Origin: Desmonostoc vinosum HA7617-LM4
GTDB taxonomy: Bacteria > Cyanobacteriota > Cyanobacteriia > Cyanobacteriales > Nostocaceae
Assembly (NCBI GenBank): GCA_019359515.1
Contig: JAHHHC010000013.1
Coordinates: forward strand, 80,446-144,445
Reading direction: 5' to 3'
DNA length: 64,000 nucleotides
Position 1 is the first letter of the stretch. Each line of letters starts with the position of its first letter. This document shows positions 37,969 through 47,099 of the stretch, in pieces. The notes under the pieces are model-generated. The model ran no database searches, was not told the origin of the DNA, and saw only the letters and a program-made list of their open reading frames with translations. The translations under genes and the position numbers were made by a program.

Positions 37969-38400
37969 GGACTGGGTAGCAGTGTAGTAGTGAACTGTCA
38001 AGACTAAAATGATGTAATAAGTTTTCTTGTGTGGTGGGACGGAAAGCCCTCCATCGACGGGCGAGACGGCCATCCCACAGATCTTCGATGCATTGGGACT
38101 TGCCTCCATAACGCACCCTACGAGATTAAAGCTTTTAATTCACATTAGGCGTAAATGACCAATGACAATTCCCCACTCCCCACTCCCCACTCCCCACTCC
38201 CCACTCCCCACTCCCCACTCCCCACTCCCCACTCCCCACTCCCCACTCCCCACTCCCCACTCCCCACTCCCCACTCCCCACTCCCACACTTTAATCATTC
38301 TTTACATATGACTCTGTAAAAAATGCCCAGTTCAGCTAAAAATAAAAAATGAGAATAGTTGATAAAACTTTAATTTCTACTTAGGAGAGGGACTCTAGAT
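37969..38400. other. Repeat-rich region before psbY
   Basis: Contains a GGGACGGAAAGCC/GGCCATCCC inverted stretch at 38036-38080, a CCCCACT array (38171-38285) and an AT-rich psbY leader. A minus-strand 73-codon ORF at 37895-38116 overlaps the carbonic anhydrase gene and is not supported. Confidence 0.6.
38171..38285. repeat. CCCCACT heptamer tandem array (about 16 units)
   Basis: Uninterrupted CCCCACT repeats. This is the STRR type of heterocystous cyanobacteria, expected to vary in copy number. The unit differs by one base from CCCCAGT at the window end. Confidence 0.97.
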
Positions 38401-38526
38401 ATGGATATTGATTTTCGTGTAGCGATCGTTTTTGCACCAATCGCGGTTGCTGCTGGTTGGGCTTTGTTTAATATTGGTGCTGCTGCTTTAAGACAAGTTC
38501 AAGCCTTTTTGGACAGAGAAGCTTAA
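38401..38526 (+). CDS. psbY: Photosystem II protein PsbY
   Basis: A 41-aa ORF, preceded by AGGAGAGG 11 bp upstream, encodes [20 protein letters not shown] followed by [12 protein letters not shown]. One transmembrane helix and the AAxALRQ-type end match PsbY, a small peripheral subunit near cytochrome b559. A hairpin terminator follows 25 bp after the stop, so it is a monocistronic unit. Confidence 0.9.
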   Translation: MDIDFRVAIVFAPIAVAAGWALFNIGAAALRQVQAFLDREA

Positions 38527-38551
38527 ACTTAAGTTAACTTCATCAATCTTT

Positions 38552-38590
38552 AACCGACTGTTTCTCGTGATGAGGACAGTCGGTTTTATT
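38552..38590 (+). terminator. Rho-independent terminator of psbY
   Basis: AACCGACTGT and ACAGTCGGTT (38552-38561 and 38576-38585) form a 10-bp stem with a 14-nt loop, followed by TTATT. Confidence 0.75.
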
Positions 38591-38677
38591 GGGAATGGGG
38601 AACTCAGGGCCCCCACGTTAGCGAAGCGGGGCGAAGCCCAGTGGGGATTAGGGGCCTGGAGAATTGTCATTTGTTAT

Positions 38678-38846
38678 TAGACTTCTTGCAAAAATACTTG
38701 AACCGTCAGAGACTCAAGTCTCTGCCTAATAGCAAAAGTCCGTTGAAACGGACTAAAAATACTGTTATTAGTCGGTTTCAACCGACTTGAGTTATCAGCC
38801 AGAAAATTTATTTTCTGGCGAGTATCTGACTTTTGCAAGAGGTCTA
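38678..38846. mobile_element. Structured MITE-like element with TAGAC(T/C)TCTTGCAAAA ends
   Basis: The left end TAGACTTCTTGCAAAAATAC is the inverse (16 of the first 17 bases) of the right end GACTTTTGCAAGAGGTCTA. Between them are four small hairpins: CAGAGACTCAAGTCTCTG, AGTCCGTTGAAACGGACT, AGTCGGTTTCAACCGACT and CCAGAAAATTTATTTTCTGG. No ORF. Confidence 0.7.
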
Positions 38847-38849
38847 TTG

Positions 38850-38917
38850 ATTATTCTCCGCGTCCCCGCGTCTCCCCCATCCCCCTCATCCCCCCCACCC
38901 CCCTCATCCCCCCACCC
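38850..38917. repeat. CCGCGTCCCC / CCCCCTCATC repeats abutting folC start
   Basis: TTATTCTCCGCGTCCCCGCG then CCCCCATCCCCCTCATCCC units extend up to the GTG start of folC, leaving no room for a Shine-Dalgarno sequence. Confidence 0.85.
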
Positions 38918-40177
38918 GTGGATATCGATCTCGTAATACAACCTTTTCAACGCTTTGGTGTGCATCTGGGACTCGATCGCATTGTCAATTTGTTGGCAAA
39001 TCTCGGCAATCCCCATCACCAAGTCCCGATGATTCATGTTGCTGGCACTAATGGTAAAGGTTCGGTGTGTGCTTATCTTTCTTCGGTACTGACTGAGGCT
39101 GGTTATCGTACAGGACGCTACACTTCTCCCCATTTAATTGATTGGACAGAACGTATTTGTGTTAACGAACAGCCAATTTCTTCTCAGGAGTTGAGCGAAT
39201 TATTGCAAGAAGTAAAAGCGGCTATTCGTCCTGGTGAACAGTCGCCAACTCAGTTTGAGGTGATTACCGCAGCAGCTTGGTTATATTTTGCTCAGCAGCA
39301 AGTTGATGTGGCTGTGGTAGAAGTTGGTCTAGGGGGACGTTTGGATGCTACGAATGTTTGCTCACAACCTTTGGTAACTGTGATTACGTCTATTAGTCGG
39401 GAACATTGGCAGCAACTAGGCCCAACTGTTGCTGATATTGCTAGAGAAAAAGCTGGTATTCTCAAGTTGGGATGTCCTGCTGTGATTGGCCCATTGCCGC
39501 CAGAGGCACAAAAAGTTGTGCGATCGCGTGCTTTAGAATTACAATGTCCGATTTTTACGCCTCAACCCGCCCGTCAAATCACTATAGGATGGGCAGAATA
39601 TGAATCAGTTCAAAATTCCAAGTTAATTAAGTATCCTTTGCCCTTATCAGGACAAATTCAACTGACTAATTCAGCTTTGGCTTTAGCCACTTTGGAAAAT
39701 CTACAACAACAGGGTTGGCAGATTTCTGAAGCAGCAATTATTGAAGGTATAAGAAAAACTAAATGGCCGGGACGGATGCAATGGGTAACTTGGAGACAAC
39801 AAAAATTATTAATTGATGGCGCTCATAACCCTGCTGCTGCTCAAGTACTGCGAGATTATGTAGATAGCTTAAATGCTCAAAAGCTGATTTGGGTGATGGG
39901 AATGCTCTCCACCAAAGACCATGCAGAAATTTTTCAATCTTTACTTCGATTGGGAGATAAATTGTATTTAGTCCCAGTACCAGATCATAGTTCAGCCAAT
40001 CCAGAAGAATTAGCAAAGTTAGCTCATGAAATCTGTCCACAATTAAGCCTTTGCCAGACTTATCCAGATTTATCATCAGCATTAAAATCAGCTTTTTCCC
40101 TAACAGATAATTTAGTTGTTTTGTGCGGTTCTCTCTATTTAATTGGGCATTTTTTGCAACAGTATAAAAAATTCTAA
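38918..40177 (+). CDS. folC: Bifunctional folylpolyglutamate/dihydrofolate synthase
   Basis: The 419-aa protein has the Mur-ligase type P-loop AGTNGKGSVCAYLSSVL, TSPHLIDWTERI and the C-terminal LIDGAHNPAAAQVL. It joins glutamate to dihydropteroate/folates to keep them in the cell. GTG at 38918 begins MDIDLVIQPFQRFG, as in homologs. The ribosome-binding region is replaced by CCCCCTCAT repeats. Length is normal. Confidence 0.93.
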   Translation: MDIDLVIQPFQRFGVHLGLDRIVNLLANLGNPHHQVPMIHVAGTNGKGSVCAYLSSVLTEAGYRTGRYTSPHLIDWTERICVNEQPISSQELSELLQEVKAAIRPGEQSPTQFEVITAAAWLYFAQQQVDVAVVEVGLGGRLDATNVCSQPLVTVITSISREHWQQLGPTVADIAREKAGILKLGCPAVIGPLPPEAQKVVRSRALELQCPIFTPQPARQITIGWAEYESVQNSKLIKYPLPLSGQIQLTNSALALATLENLQQQGWQISEAAIIEGIRKTKWPGRMQWVTWRQQKLLIDGAHNPAAAQVLRDYVDSLNAQKLIWVMGMLSTKDHAEIFQSLLRLGDKLYLVPVPDHSSANPEELAKLAHEICPQLSLCQTYPDLSSALKSAFSLTDNLVVLCGSLYLIGHFLQQYKKF

Positions 40178-40402
40178 AAGTATAACTTTTTTTTAACAAT
40201 AGTTACTTTCATTTATTTTTTGGGCAACCTTAACTGAGTAAACTTCAGCACATGGCTGACTCCTCATTTTGAATGATTAGTAGCATTACGGCAATTTCTC
40301 ATAATTATTGAACTTTTGATTTAGGATATAGCAAAGCTCAATTGATATTACATTAATTGAGAAAATTAATCTATTTAAAACACGTTCACAATTAAAATAG
40401 AA

Positions 40403-41569
40403 ATGTTAAAAGTTGTTGTTGCTCATAGTGAAGATCCAGATTCTAAAAGTGCAATTGCAGAAATCATAAAACAATGCTCTGACGATTTAATAGATCTCAA
40501 ACCTCAGGCAGGTATCTTATTTGCTGCAATTGATTTTGATCATGCTTTAATTCTCCCGGAAATCGATAAAGTTTTTACCGGAATTGATTTGATTGGTTGT
40601 ACTACCGATGGCGAGATATCGTCAGTTTTAGGGTTTCAACAAGATTCCTTAACACTGATGCTTTTTTGCTCTGACACTGTAGAAATCCGTGCTGGTATTG
40701 GGTATGCAGTAAAGGATAATCCTATTGCTGCTGCTCACCAAGCTGTACAACAAGCCACAGAAAAAAGTACAGCTATTGCTAAATTATGTATTTCCTTGCC
40801 TGCTAGTTATACAGCAGATGGAACAACTACTGATGGTGAGTTAATTCTTAAAGGATTAAAACTAGCTTTGGGTTCTCAAATGCCAATTGTGGGTGGTACA
40901 GCTGGGGATCAGTATAGATTCAAAACAACTTATCAATTCTTCGGTACTAAAGTTTTAACAGATTCTTTGCCGATTTTGATATTTTCTGGAGATATACTGT
41001 TTTCCTATGGAATTGCTTGTGGTTGGCAACCAATTGGAAACAAAAGTTTTGTCACAAAGGCTCAGGGAACCGTTCTCTACGAGGTTGATGGGAGAACGGC
41101 ACTAGAATTTTATCAGCGTTATTTGGGCGATCGCCCACCGACAGCAGAGCATCCATTAGCTGTTTATGAAGGAAATAGCGATCGCTACTACATGCGTGTA
41201 CCTAATACTTACGACACTCAAATCGGTAGTATCAATTTTTTGGGCGATATTCCAGAGCAAGCAATGGTTCAAGTCACAGACATCAGTAGAGATGAAATTA
41301 TTGCTGCAACAGAGACTTCTTTTAAGAATGCCCTAGAACACTATCCCGGAACTGAACCAGAAGCCGTTTTGTTATTTTCCTGTTGCTGTCGTCGTTGGTT
41401 TTTAGGCACAAGAACAAAGGAAGAGTATCAACTCGTGAAAAATTCACTTTCAACAGAAGTGCCTATTTGTGGATTCTACACTTACGGTGAATTTGCACCC
41501 CTAGAATTTCAAGGTTCAACTTATTATCATCAAGAAACTTTTGTCACTCTACTTTTAGGGACAAAATAA
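40403..41569 (+). CDS. FIST domain sensory protein
   Basis: The 388-aa protein has FIST_N (about 25-215; DFDHALILPEIDKVFTGIDL, IGCTTDGEISSVLGFQ) and FIST_C (about 225-385; LFSCCCRRWFLGTRTKEEYQ, FYTYGEFAP). FIST domains bind small ligands (amino acids are proposed) and occur with kinases. It is followed after 6 bp by a histidine kinase, so the two form an operon and probably a split sensor. No membrane segment, so it senses cytosolic ligand. Confidence 0.88.
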   Translation: MLKVVVAHSEDPDSKSAIAEIIKQCSDDLIDLKPQAGILFAAIDFDHALILPEIDKVFTGIDLIGCTTDGEISSVLGFQQDSLTLMLFCSDTVEIRAGIGYAVKDNPIAAAHQAVQQATEKSTAIAKLCISLPASYTADGTTTDGELILKGLKLALGSQMPIVGGTAGDQYRFKTTYQFFGTKVLTDSLPILIFSGDILFSYGIACGWQPIGNKSFVTKAQGTVLYEVDGRTALEFYQRYLGDRPPTAEHPLAVYEGNSDRYYMRVPNTYDTQIGSINFLGDIPEQAMVQVTDISRDEIIAATETSFKNALEHYPGTEPEAVLLFSCCCRRWFLGTRTKEEYQLVKNSLSTEVPICGFYTYGEFAPLEFQGSTYYHQETFVTLLLGTK

Positions 41570-41575
41570 AAGTGT

Positions 41576-42649
41576 ATGGAATCTACAGATTACGAAAGTA
41601 AAATCAAGGAGTTAGAAAAAACTGTTCGGGTTCTAAAAAAAAGACTAGAACGTTCGGAAGCAGAACGAGAACAACTTGAAAAATTTAGTGAAGTTAGAGA
41701 AGTCGTACTGAAAAATGTCATTCGAGGTTTAGAAGAGTCCCAAACTGCTCTAGAAAACCGAGGTAATGAGTTAGAAACTGCTCTGAAAAATCTCAAAGCT
41801 TTGCAAATAAAACTAATAGAATCTGAGAAAATGTCTGCTCTTGGTGTTTTAGTAGCTGGAATTGCTCATGAAATTAACAATCCAGTCAGCTTTATTTACG
41901 GTAACTTAAATTATGCCAATATATATTTTCAAGATTTGCTAAAACTAATAGAACTTTATCAGCAGTATTATCCTGAACCAGTAGAGGCAATTAAACAAAA
42001 AATCCAAGTAATTGAACTCGAATTTATTAAACAAGATTCTGTTAATCTTTTTCAATCCATGACTGTTGGAGTAGAACGAATTTGTACAATTGTCAAGTCA
42101 CTCCGCACTTTTTCTCACCTAGACGAAGCAAACTTTAAAACAGTCAATATTCATGAAGGAATTGATAGCACACTAGTTATTTTAAACAATCGCCTCAAAC
42201 CATCGCTAGATAATTCACAAGCTATTCAAATAATTCGTGATTATGGTCAATTGCCTTTGATCCAATGCTACGCTGGGCAATTAAATCAGGTATTTATGAA
42301 TATTATTGCCAATGCGATTGATGCTTTGAATGAGGCAATGAGCAAGCAGGAAAAAAAGCAATATCAACCCAAAATTTATATTTCTACAAAGGTTATTAAT
42401 AAAGATTGGGCAGAGATTCGGATTGCTGATAATGGTTTAGGTATAGATGAGGAAGTTAAAGCAAAATTATTTGACCCATTCTTCACAACTAAAGATGTTG
42501 GCAAGGGTACAGGTTTAGGTTTATCAATTAGTTATCGAATTATTATCGAACTCCATAATGGTAGTTTAGAGTGTCATTCAGCACCTGGAAATGGAGCAGA
42601 ATTTGTAATTCAGATTCCGTTGAGGATGGGGAGCAGGGGAGTTAAATAA
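41576..42649 (+). CDS. Histidine kinase with N-terminal coiled coil
   Basis: The 357-aa protein starts with a coiled coil ([20 protein letters not shown], residues 9-85) leading into an H box [16 protein letters not shown] with H98, and an ATPase domain with NAIDAL (N), DNGLGI (G1), [19 protein letters not shown] (F/G2). No sensor domain of its own, so the upstream FIST protein probably supplies ligand input. No response regulator follows. The last residues (RMGSRGVK) are encoded by a repeat-like GATGGGGAGCAGGGGAG. Confidence 0.88.
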   Translation: MESTDYESKIKELEKTVRVLKKRLERSEAEREQLEKFSEVREVVLKNVIRGLEESQTALENRGNELETALKNLKALQIKLIESEKMSALGVLVAGIAHEINNPVSFIYGNLNYANIYFQDLLKLIELYQQYYPEPVEAIKQKIQVIELEFIKQDSVNLFQSMTVGVERICTIVKSLRTFSHLDEANFKTVNIHEGIDSTLVILNNRLKPSLDNSQAIQIIRDYGQLPLIQCYAGQLNQVFMNIIANAIDALNEAMSKQEKKQYQPKIYISTKVINKDWAEIRIADNGLGIDEEVKAKLFDPFFTTKDVGKGTGLGLSISYRIIIELHNGSLECHSAPGNGAEFVIQIPLRMGSRGVK

Positions 42650-42652
42650 TTC

Positions 42653-42688
42653 GTAATTCGTAATTCGTAATTACGAATTACGAATTAC
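42653..42688. terminator. 36-bp perfect AATTCGTAATT palindrome between convergent genes
   Basis: GTAATTCGTAATTCGTAA is followed directly by its reverse complement. It belongs to the same AATTCGTAATTCG repeat family as 4478 and 12645 and would work as a hairpin for both flanking genes. Confidence 0.6.
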
Positions 42689-42694
42689 CCAAAT

Positions 42695-43972
42695 TTACCT
42701 CTGATTCCACTGTTGTGCCGCATCTTCTACGGCTTTATCTACAGTTTTTTCGCCTAGCATGGCTGCTTGTAAGTTTTCATAAACTGCTTTTTGCAATTTG
42801 TTGAAATCTTTTAAAGTCGGAGTTAATATTTCTGCTTGTTGTAATTGTTTAGCGCTAATAACTCGTGCTTTTTCTATTGTGGTAGCGGTGGCTGGAACAT
42901 CTTGAAAGTACTGATCAGCAAGTGCTTTTTTTGTAGAAGGTAGAACATTTGCAGCTTTGGCAAAGGCTAATTGGTTTTGATCGTTGGTGACGAATAGAGC
43001 AAATTTCACGGCGGCATCTGGTTGTTTGCTTTCGCGGGGAACAACTATGTTCATTACTGCCACATTTTTCTTGCCTGTGTCACCGGTGAGTTGGGGTGCG
43101 ATCGCAGAAGCTTGAGCTATTGTAGGGGCATTAGTGGCGATCGATTTGAGAAATTCTGGCCCTGAAGCGAGAAATGCCGTCTCTCCAGATTGGTATAAAT
43201 CAATTGCATGGCGATGTCCCTGTGTTAATGACTCCTTGGGTAGCAGTCCTTTTTTATACATATCTACCCAATACTGAAACGCGGCTTTACCTTGGGGAGA
43301 ATTAAACGCGGCTTTACCCTCAGTATCTACGAGAGTGGCTCCCATCTGCACAAATGATTCCAGCACTTCACCGGAATCTTGCGGAACAAATGTCACAAAA
43401 AAGGCATACTTGCCAGTCTTATCTTTAATTTGTTGCGCCACTTGTGCTAATTCTGCGTAGGTTGTAGGTATCTTATTGATACCTGCCTGTTTTAATAATT
43501 CAGTGTTATAAATGGTTAACCGTGTGGTGAGATACCAAGGAACTCCAAAACTCTTGCCATTCAGCGTGCTTGCCTTCCAAATATTCGGTAAATAGGAGGA
43601 ACGTACTTCATTTGAGACTTTTTCATCCAAATTTAACCAAGCATTTCGCCCAGCAAGTTGAGACGCAAAATCGGGATTGAGGTTAACAACATCAGGTGGT
43701 GTTTTTGCGGAGACAGCTGTTAAGATTTTGTTTTCCATAGCTGCCCAAGGTACATCAACCCACTTCACCTTAGTACCTGGATTTTGCGACTCAAAATCCG
43801 CAATCAGTTTATTAAAGTACTCGGTAAATTGGGGTTGGAGCTGCATAGTCCAAAACTGAATATTTTTTGTACTTGTGCTGACATTACCCGTGCTGCAACT
43901 GACTATCCAAGTTGTAAATAAGCCCAGCAGTGCCCAAATAACTAATTGTTTGAATTTTCGTAATTGAATCAT
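42695..43972 (-). CDS. Sugar ABC transporter substrate-binding lipoprotein (family 1)
   Basis: The 425-aa product has a lipoprotein signal with lipobox IVSC, then an extracellular solute-binding family 1 fold (FADFES-like ADFESQNPGTKVKWVDVPW, GVPWYLTTRLTIYNTELLKQAG, MYKKGLLPKES). It would bind a sugar or polyol in the periplasm. No permease or ATPase gene is next to it, so the transporter partners are elsewhere. Start at 43972 gives the standard signal peptide. Confidence 0.88.
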   Translation of the reverse strand: MIQLRKFKQLVIWALLGLFTTWIVSCSTGNVSTSTKNIQFWTMQLQPQFTEYFNKLIADFESQNPGTKVKWVDVPWAAMENKILTAVSAKTPPDVVNLNPDFASQLAGRNAWLNLDEKVSNEVRSSYLPNIWKASTLNGKSFGVPWYLTTRLTIYNTELLKQAGINKIPTTYAELAQVAQQIKDKTGKYAFFVTFVPQDSGEVLESFVQMGATLVDTEGKAAFNSPQGKAAFQYWVDMYKKGLLPKESLTQGHRHAIDLYQSGETAFLASGPEFLKSIATNAPTIAQASAIAPQLTGDTGKKNVAVMNIVVPRESKQPDAAVKFALFVTNDQNQLAFAKAANVLPSTKKALADQYFQDVPATATTIEKARVISAKQLQQAEILTPTLKDFNKLQKAVYENLQAAMLGEKTVDKAVEDAAQQWNQR

Positions 43973-44112
43973 CTTCCCAGTATTTTTACGCTTGCTCAGT
44001 GTGAAAATCTTATGCAGAATTGTCGAGATTATAGGCTAAATCAACTACCAGTAGAGACGCAATATATTGTGTCTATTTAAATTTCCAATTTAGCAGTCCA
44101 GCGGGCACAACT

Positions 44113-45219
44113 GTGATTAAAAGCATCAATAATCTGTTTGGCAAATCTCATAAAGGTGTTGGTATTGAACTTGCCCCAGAACGTGTAAATGTAGTTCAAC
44201 TACGTAAGCACCGTCAGGGCTTGAAAATAGACTCCTTTACATCTGTGCCAGTTCCAGAGGGTGTAGTTACTGATGGTCAAATTACTGATCCTCCAGCAAT
44301 GGCGCAATTAATTCAGCAGGCGCTAGCTGAGGCGAAAATCAAAACCTCTCGTGTTGCTACTGGTGTACCAGGGCGAGATTCGATAGTTCGTCTCATACCT
44401 GTGCCAGCAGAGTTAGACGACAAAGAACTGCGAGAGATGGTGTTAAACCATGAAGCAGGTTTGTATTTACCCTATCCTCGCGAAGAAGCTGATGTTGATT
44501 ATCAGAAACTTGGGTATTTTGTAGATGAGGATGGGATCGAAAAAGTACGAGTACTTCTGGTTGCTACCCGCAAGGAAGTAACGGATACGTACGTTAGTAC
44601 ATTCGAGCAAGCAGGGTTACAAATTGATGTTTTAGAAATCAATAGTTTTGCTCTGATTCGGACAATTCGCGAGCAATTGCGGCAATTTGGGCCACAAGAA
44701 GCAGCGGTTTTGGTTGACATAGAGTTCGACAGCACAGAAATAGCGATCATTGTGAATGGAGTACCACAATTTTCTCGCACTGTGCCGATTGGAACTTCTC
44801 AGATGCAGACTGCCTTGGCAAGGGTAATGAGTTTACCGACATCACGAGATATGGAACTGTTGCACGAAATGAGTATTCCTTCTACTCCCGGAGATGGCGG
44901 CAAAACCGGTGTTACCGAAATCAACCCCGGAATGGCGGCTGTAGTCAGAGTATTGGGAGAACTCACGGATGAACTGCGCCGTTCTATCGATTTTTACCTA
45001 AATCAGAGTGAAAATTTGGAGGTAGCACAGATTATCCTAGCTGGCCCTGGTGGTGGACTGCAAAACCTAGATGAGTTCTTCACCCAAAGATTAAGCTTAC
45101 CAACTATCCAAATAGATCCAATCGTAGCTCTGTCTTTGGAAGTTGACAGCGATAAATATCCCCAAGTAAAACGCTCTGGTTTGGCGATCGCACTTGGTTT
45201 GGGAATGCGGGAGGTGTAA
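44113..45219 (+). CDS. pilM: Type IV pilus assembly protein PilM
   Basis: The 368-aa actin-like protein begins (GTG) VIKSINNLFGKSHKGVGIEL and keeps the ATPase-fold signatures (LVDIEFDSTEIAIIVNG, LAGPGGGLQNLDEFF). It binds PilN at the cytoplasmic face. First gene of a pilMNOQ cluster in the same strand. Needed in cyanobacteria for motility and natural transformation. Confidence 0.95.
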   Translation: MIKSINNLFGKSHKGVGIELAPERVNVVQLRKHRQGLKIDSFTSVPVPEGVVTDGQITDPPAMAQLIQQALAEAKIKTSRVATGVPGRDSIVRLIPVPAELDDKELREMVLNHEAGLYLPYPREEADVDYQKLGYFVDEDGIEKVRVLLVATRKEVTDTYVSTFEQAGLQIDVLEINSFALIRTIREQLRQFGPQEAAVLVDIEFDSTEIAIIVNGVPQFSRTVPIGTSQMQTALARVMSLPTSRDMELLHEMSIPSTPGDGGKTGVTEINPGMAAVVRVLGELTDELRRSIDFYLNQSENLEVAQIILAGPGGGLQNLDEFFTQRLSLPTIQIDPIVALSLEVDSDKYPQVKRSGLAIALGLGMREV

Positions 45220-45364
45220 TAATTCGTAATTCGTAATTAAGAGACAGTTAAAAGGTCTTGAAATTAAGGGTTTTCAATAGATTGCTTTGGGATTGTCTAT
45301 CTTGACAGTCACGTTGTTTGAGAGTTCTCAAACCATAATTTCTATTTTTAGTTGGTGTGAGAGA

Positions 45365-46135
45365 ATGTACAGTCTGGATATTAACTTTCTTAAAGACCGC
45401 CCAATTTACCAGAAGAAGCCCGAAAAGAAGGGGGGAATCACACTCCCTACTGGGAGCCTTACACCAGTGTACGTAGGAGTTGCTTTAGGTGTGTGTCTTC
45501 CAGCTTTGGTGGGGGGTGGTTGGTGGTTATTACAAGCGAAGATTGGTGAATTAGAGGGGACGGTAGCACAGTTAGATCAAGAAAACAAGAGGTTAGATAC
45601 AGAAATAGCTAGTATTAACAAAATTAAAGATCAGACCAATGCAGTGAAAGCCCAAACACAAGCTTTAGTTACCGTATTTGACCAAATTCGTCCTTGGTCG
45701 GCAATGTTGCAAGATATGCGCGATCGCATCCCAGGAACAGTACAAATTGAAAACATCAGGCAAATCCCACCTGCTGCACCTGTGGAAGGTAAGCCACCAA
45801 ATAATCCTGCTGGTGGCATAGAAATTACCGGATTAGCTCGCTCTTATAACGATGTCAACGATTTCCTGCTAACTTTGCAACAGTCTCGGTTCTTAAAATC
45901 TTCAGAAAGCAAAATTATTACCGCATCCTTAGTTGATGCACCATTACCACCAATTACTAGGCAATCTACTAATGGTGTGGTAATTAAACCACCCCAAATA
46001 GTTAAATACACTATTCAATCGACTCTAAGTGATGTTCCAGCTTCTGAGTTAATTCGGGAGTTAGAGAAAAAAGGCACAGTGGGACTAGTAGCTCGGATTC
46101 GTACTATGCAACAAACAGGAGTCATTACACAATGA
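45365..46135 (+). CDS. pilN: Type IV pilus assembly protein PilN
   Basis: The 256-aa product has the PilN start MYSLDINFLKDRPIYQKKP, whose first segment binds PilM, one transmembrane helix (GVALGVCLPALVGGGWWLL) and a coiled coil/ferredoxin-like periplasmic part. The ATG at 45365 is preferred to 45287 because it aligns with this motif. Its stop overlaps the pilO start by 4 bp (ATGA). Confidence 0.92.
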   Translation: MYSLDINFLKDRPIYQKKPEKKGGITLPTGSLTPVYVGVALGVCLPALVGGGWWLLQAKIGELEGTVAQLDQENKRLDTEIASINKIKDQTNAVKAQTQALVTVFDQIRPWSAMLQDMRDRIPGTVQIENIRQIPPAAPVEGKPPNNPAGGIEITGLARSYNDVNDFLLTLQQSRFLKSSESKIITASLVDAPLPPITRQSTNGVVIKPPQIVKYTIQSTLSDVPASELIRELEKKGTVGLVARIRTMQQTGVITQ

Positions 46136-46890
46136 CGCTGAGTGATGATTTAAATTTTGCCGAGCAAGGCGGGGAATTTGATTCAGCAACGCCAGCTTAT
46201 CCCGTTATCTTTGGCATTGCCTTTACACCAAAAATCATTGGCATTTTAGCAGGGATATTTGGTTTAGCAGGAGCTGGATACATGTTGTTAAACATGGTGA
46301 TGCCAGCTTGGGATATGTATCAGCAGCAGCAAGCCAAAAGCTCCGAACTGCAAGGACAAATTGAGCAAAAAAAAGCCAGCGTCCAACAAATCGGCAAAAT
46401 CAAAGAAGAGTTAGCGCAGGCACAGCAGCAAAAAGTTCAGGTTTTAGGTTTGTTTGCAAACGAGAAAACTTTGGATACATTGCTGCTGGATTTGAATCGC
46501 TTGGTTGAGTCTGGCAATGTTCAAATTCCTTTCAATATCACCAAAGCCAAATTGAAGAAGTTTGTGCCAGCGTCACAGCAAGCAGAAACCATTACCGATG
46601 GCTCTTTAGGGAAACAGGTTGATGGCAAGCTCAAACGCATCAGCATCAATGTCGAAATTTCCGGCACCTATGAACAAACACAATCGATCATGCGGAATAT
46701 TGAGCGGTTACAGCCTTTGTTGATAGTCAGAGATTATCAATCGGTACTGGCTCCAGCAGAAGTCAGAACTCTGCCGGGCAAAGTGGTGAGGTTAGGGCCA
46801 GCGACGCTCAACACAACTTTTCAATTGCAGGCATTGATGCCGATGACACCAGAGGACTTAGCAACAGCTCAAGCTGCTCCTAAGAAATAA
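46132..46890 (+). CDS. pilO: Type IV pilus assembly protein PilO
   Basis: The 252-aa protein has one transmembrane helix (IIGILAGIFGLAGAGYMLL), a coiled coil (SSELQGQIEQKKASVQQIGK) and a C-terminal ferredoxin-like fold. It pairs with PilN to form the alignment complex. Coupled to pilN by a 4-bp overlap. No pilP gene occurs, as usual in cyanobacteria. Confidence 0.92.
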   Translation: MTLSDDLNFAEQGGEFDSATPAYPVIFGIAFTPKIIGILAGIFGLAGAGYMLLNMVMPAWDMYQQQQAKSSELQGQIEQKKASVQQIGKIKEELAQAQQQKVQVLGLFANEKTLDTLLLDLNRLVESGNVQIPFNITKAKLKKFVPASQQAETITDGSLGKQVDGKLKRISINVEISGTYEQTQSIMRNIERLQPLLIVRDYQSVLAPAEVRTLPGKVVRLGPATLNTTFQLQALMPMTPEDLATAQAAPKK

Positions 46891-46918
46891 TATCATGTTC
46901 GTTTAAAGACTTATCATG

Positions 46919-46965
46919 AAGACTGACACGGAGACGCGGGGACGCGGGGACGCGGAGAGTTTTGA
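46919..46965. repeat. GACGCGG heptamers between pilO and pilQ
   Basis: GACACGGAGACGCGGGGACGCGGGGACGCGGAGAG. The unit interrupts the pil operon DNA over about 200 bp. Confidence 0.85.
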
Positions 46966-47099
46966 ATAATAAGTGATGATGCGAACTTGACAAACACTTA
47001 AAGTGCTGAGTTCTGAGTCACAAGAAACATACCCAGCACTCAGAGCGAACGACTCAAAAATTATTTGTTGACAAGGTTTTATCAGGTGAGGAATGAACT

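Noticed and set aside
37895..38116. Minus-strand ORF of 73 codons
   Set aside because: Overlaps the carbonic anhydrase-like gene end and reads through a palindromic repeat.
38171..38285. CRISPR or telomere-like array
   Set aside because: Seven-base units without spacers; known STRR type of cyanobacteria.
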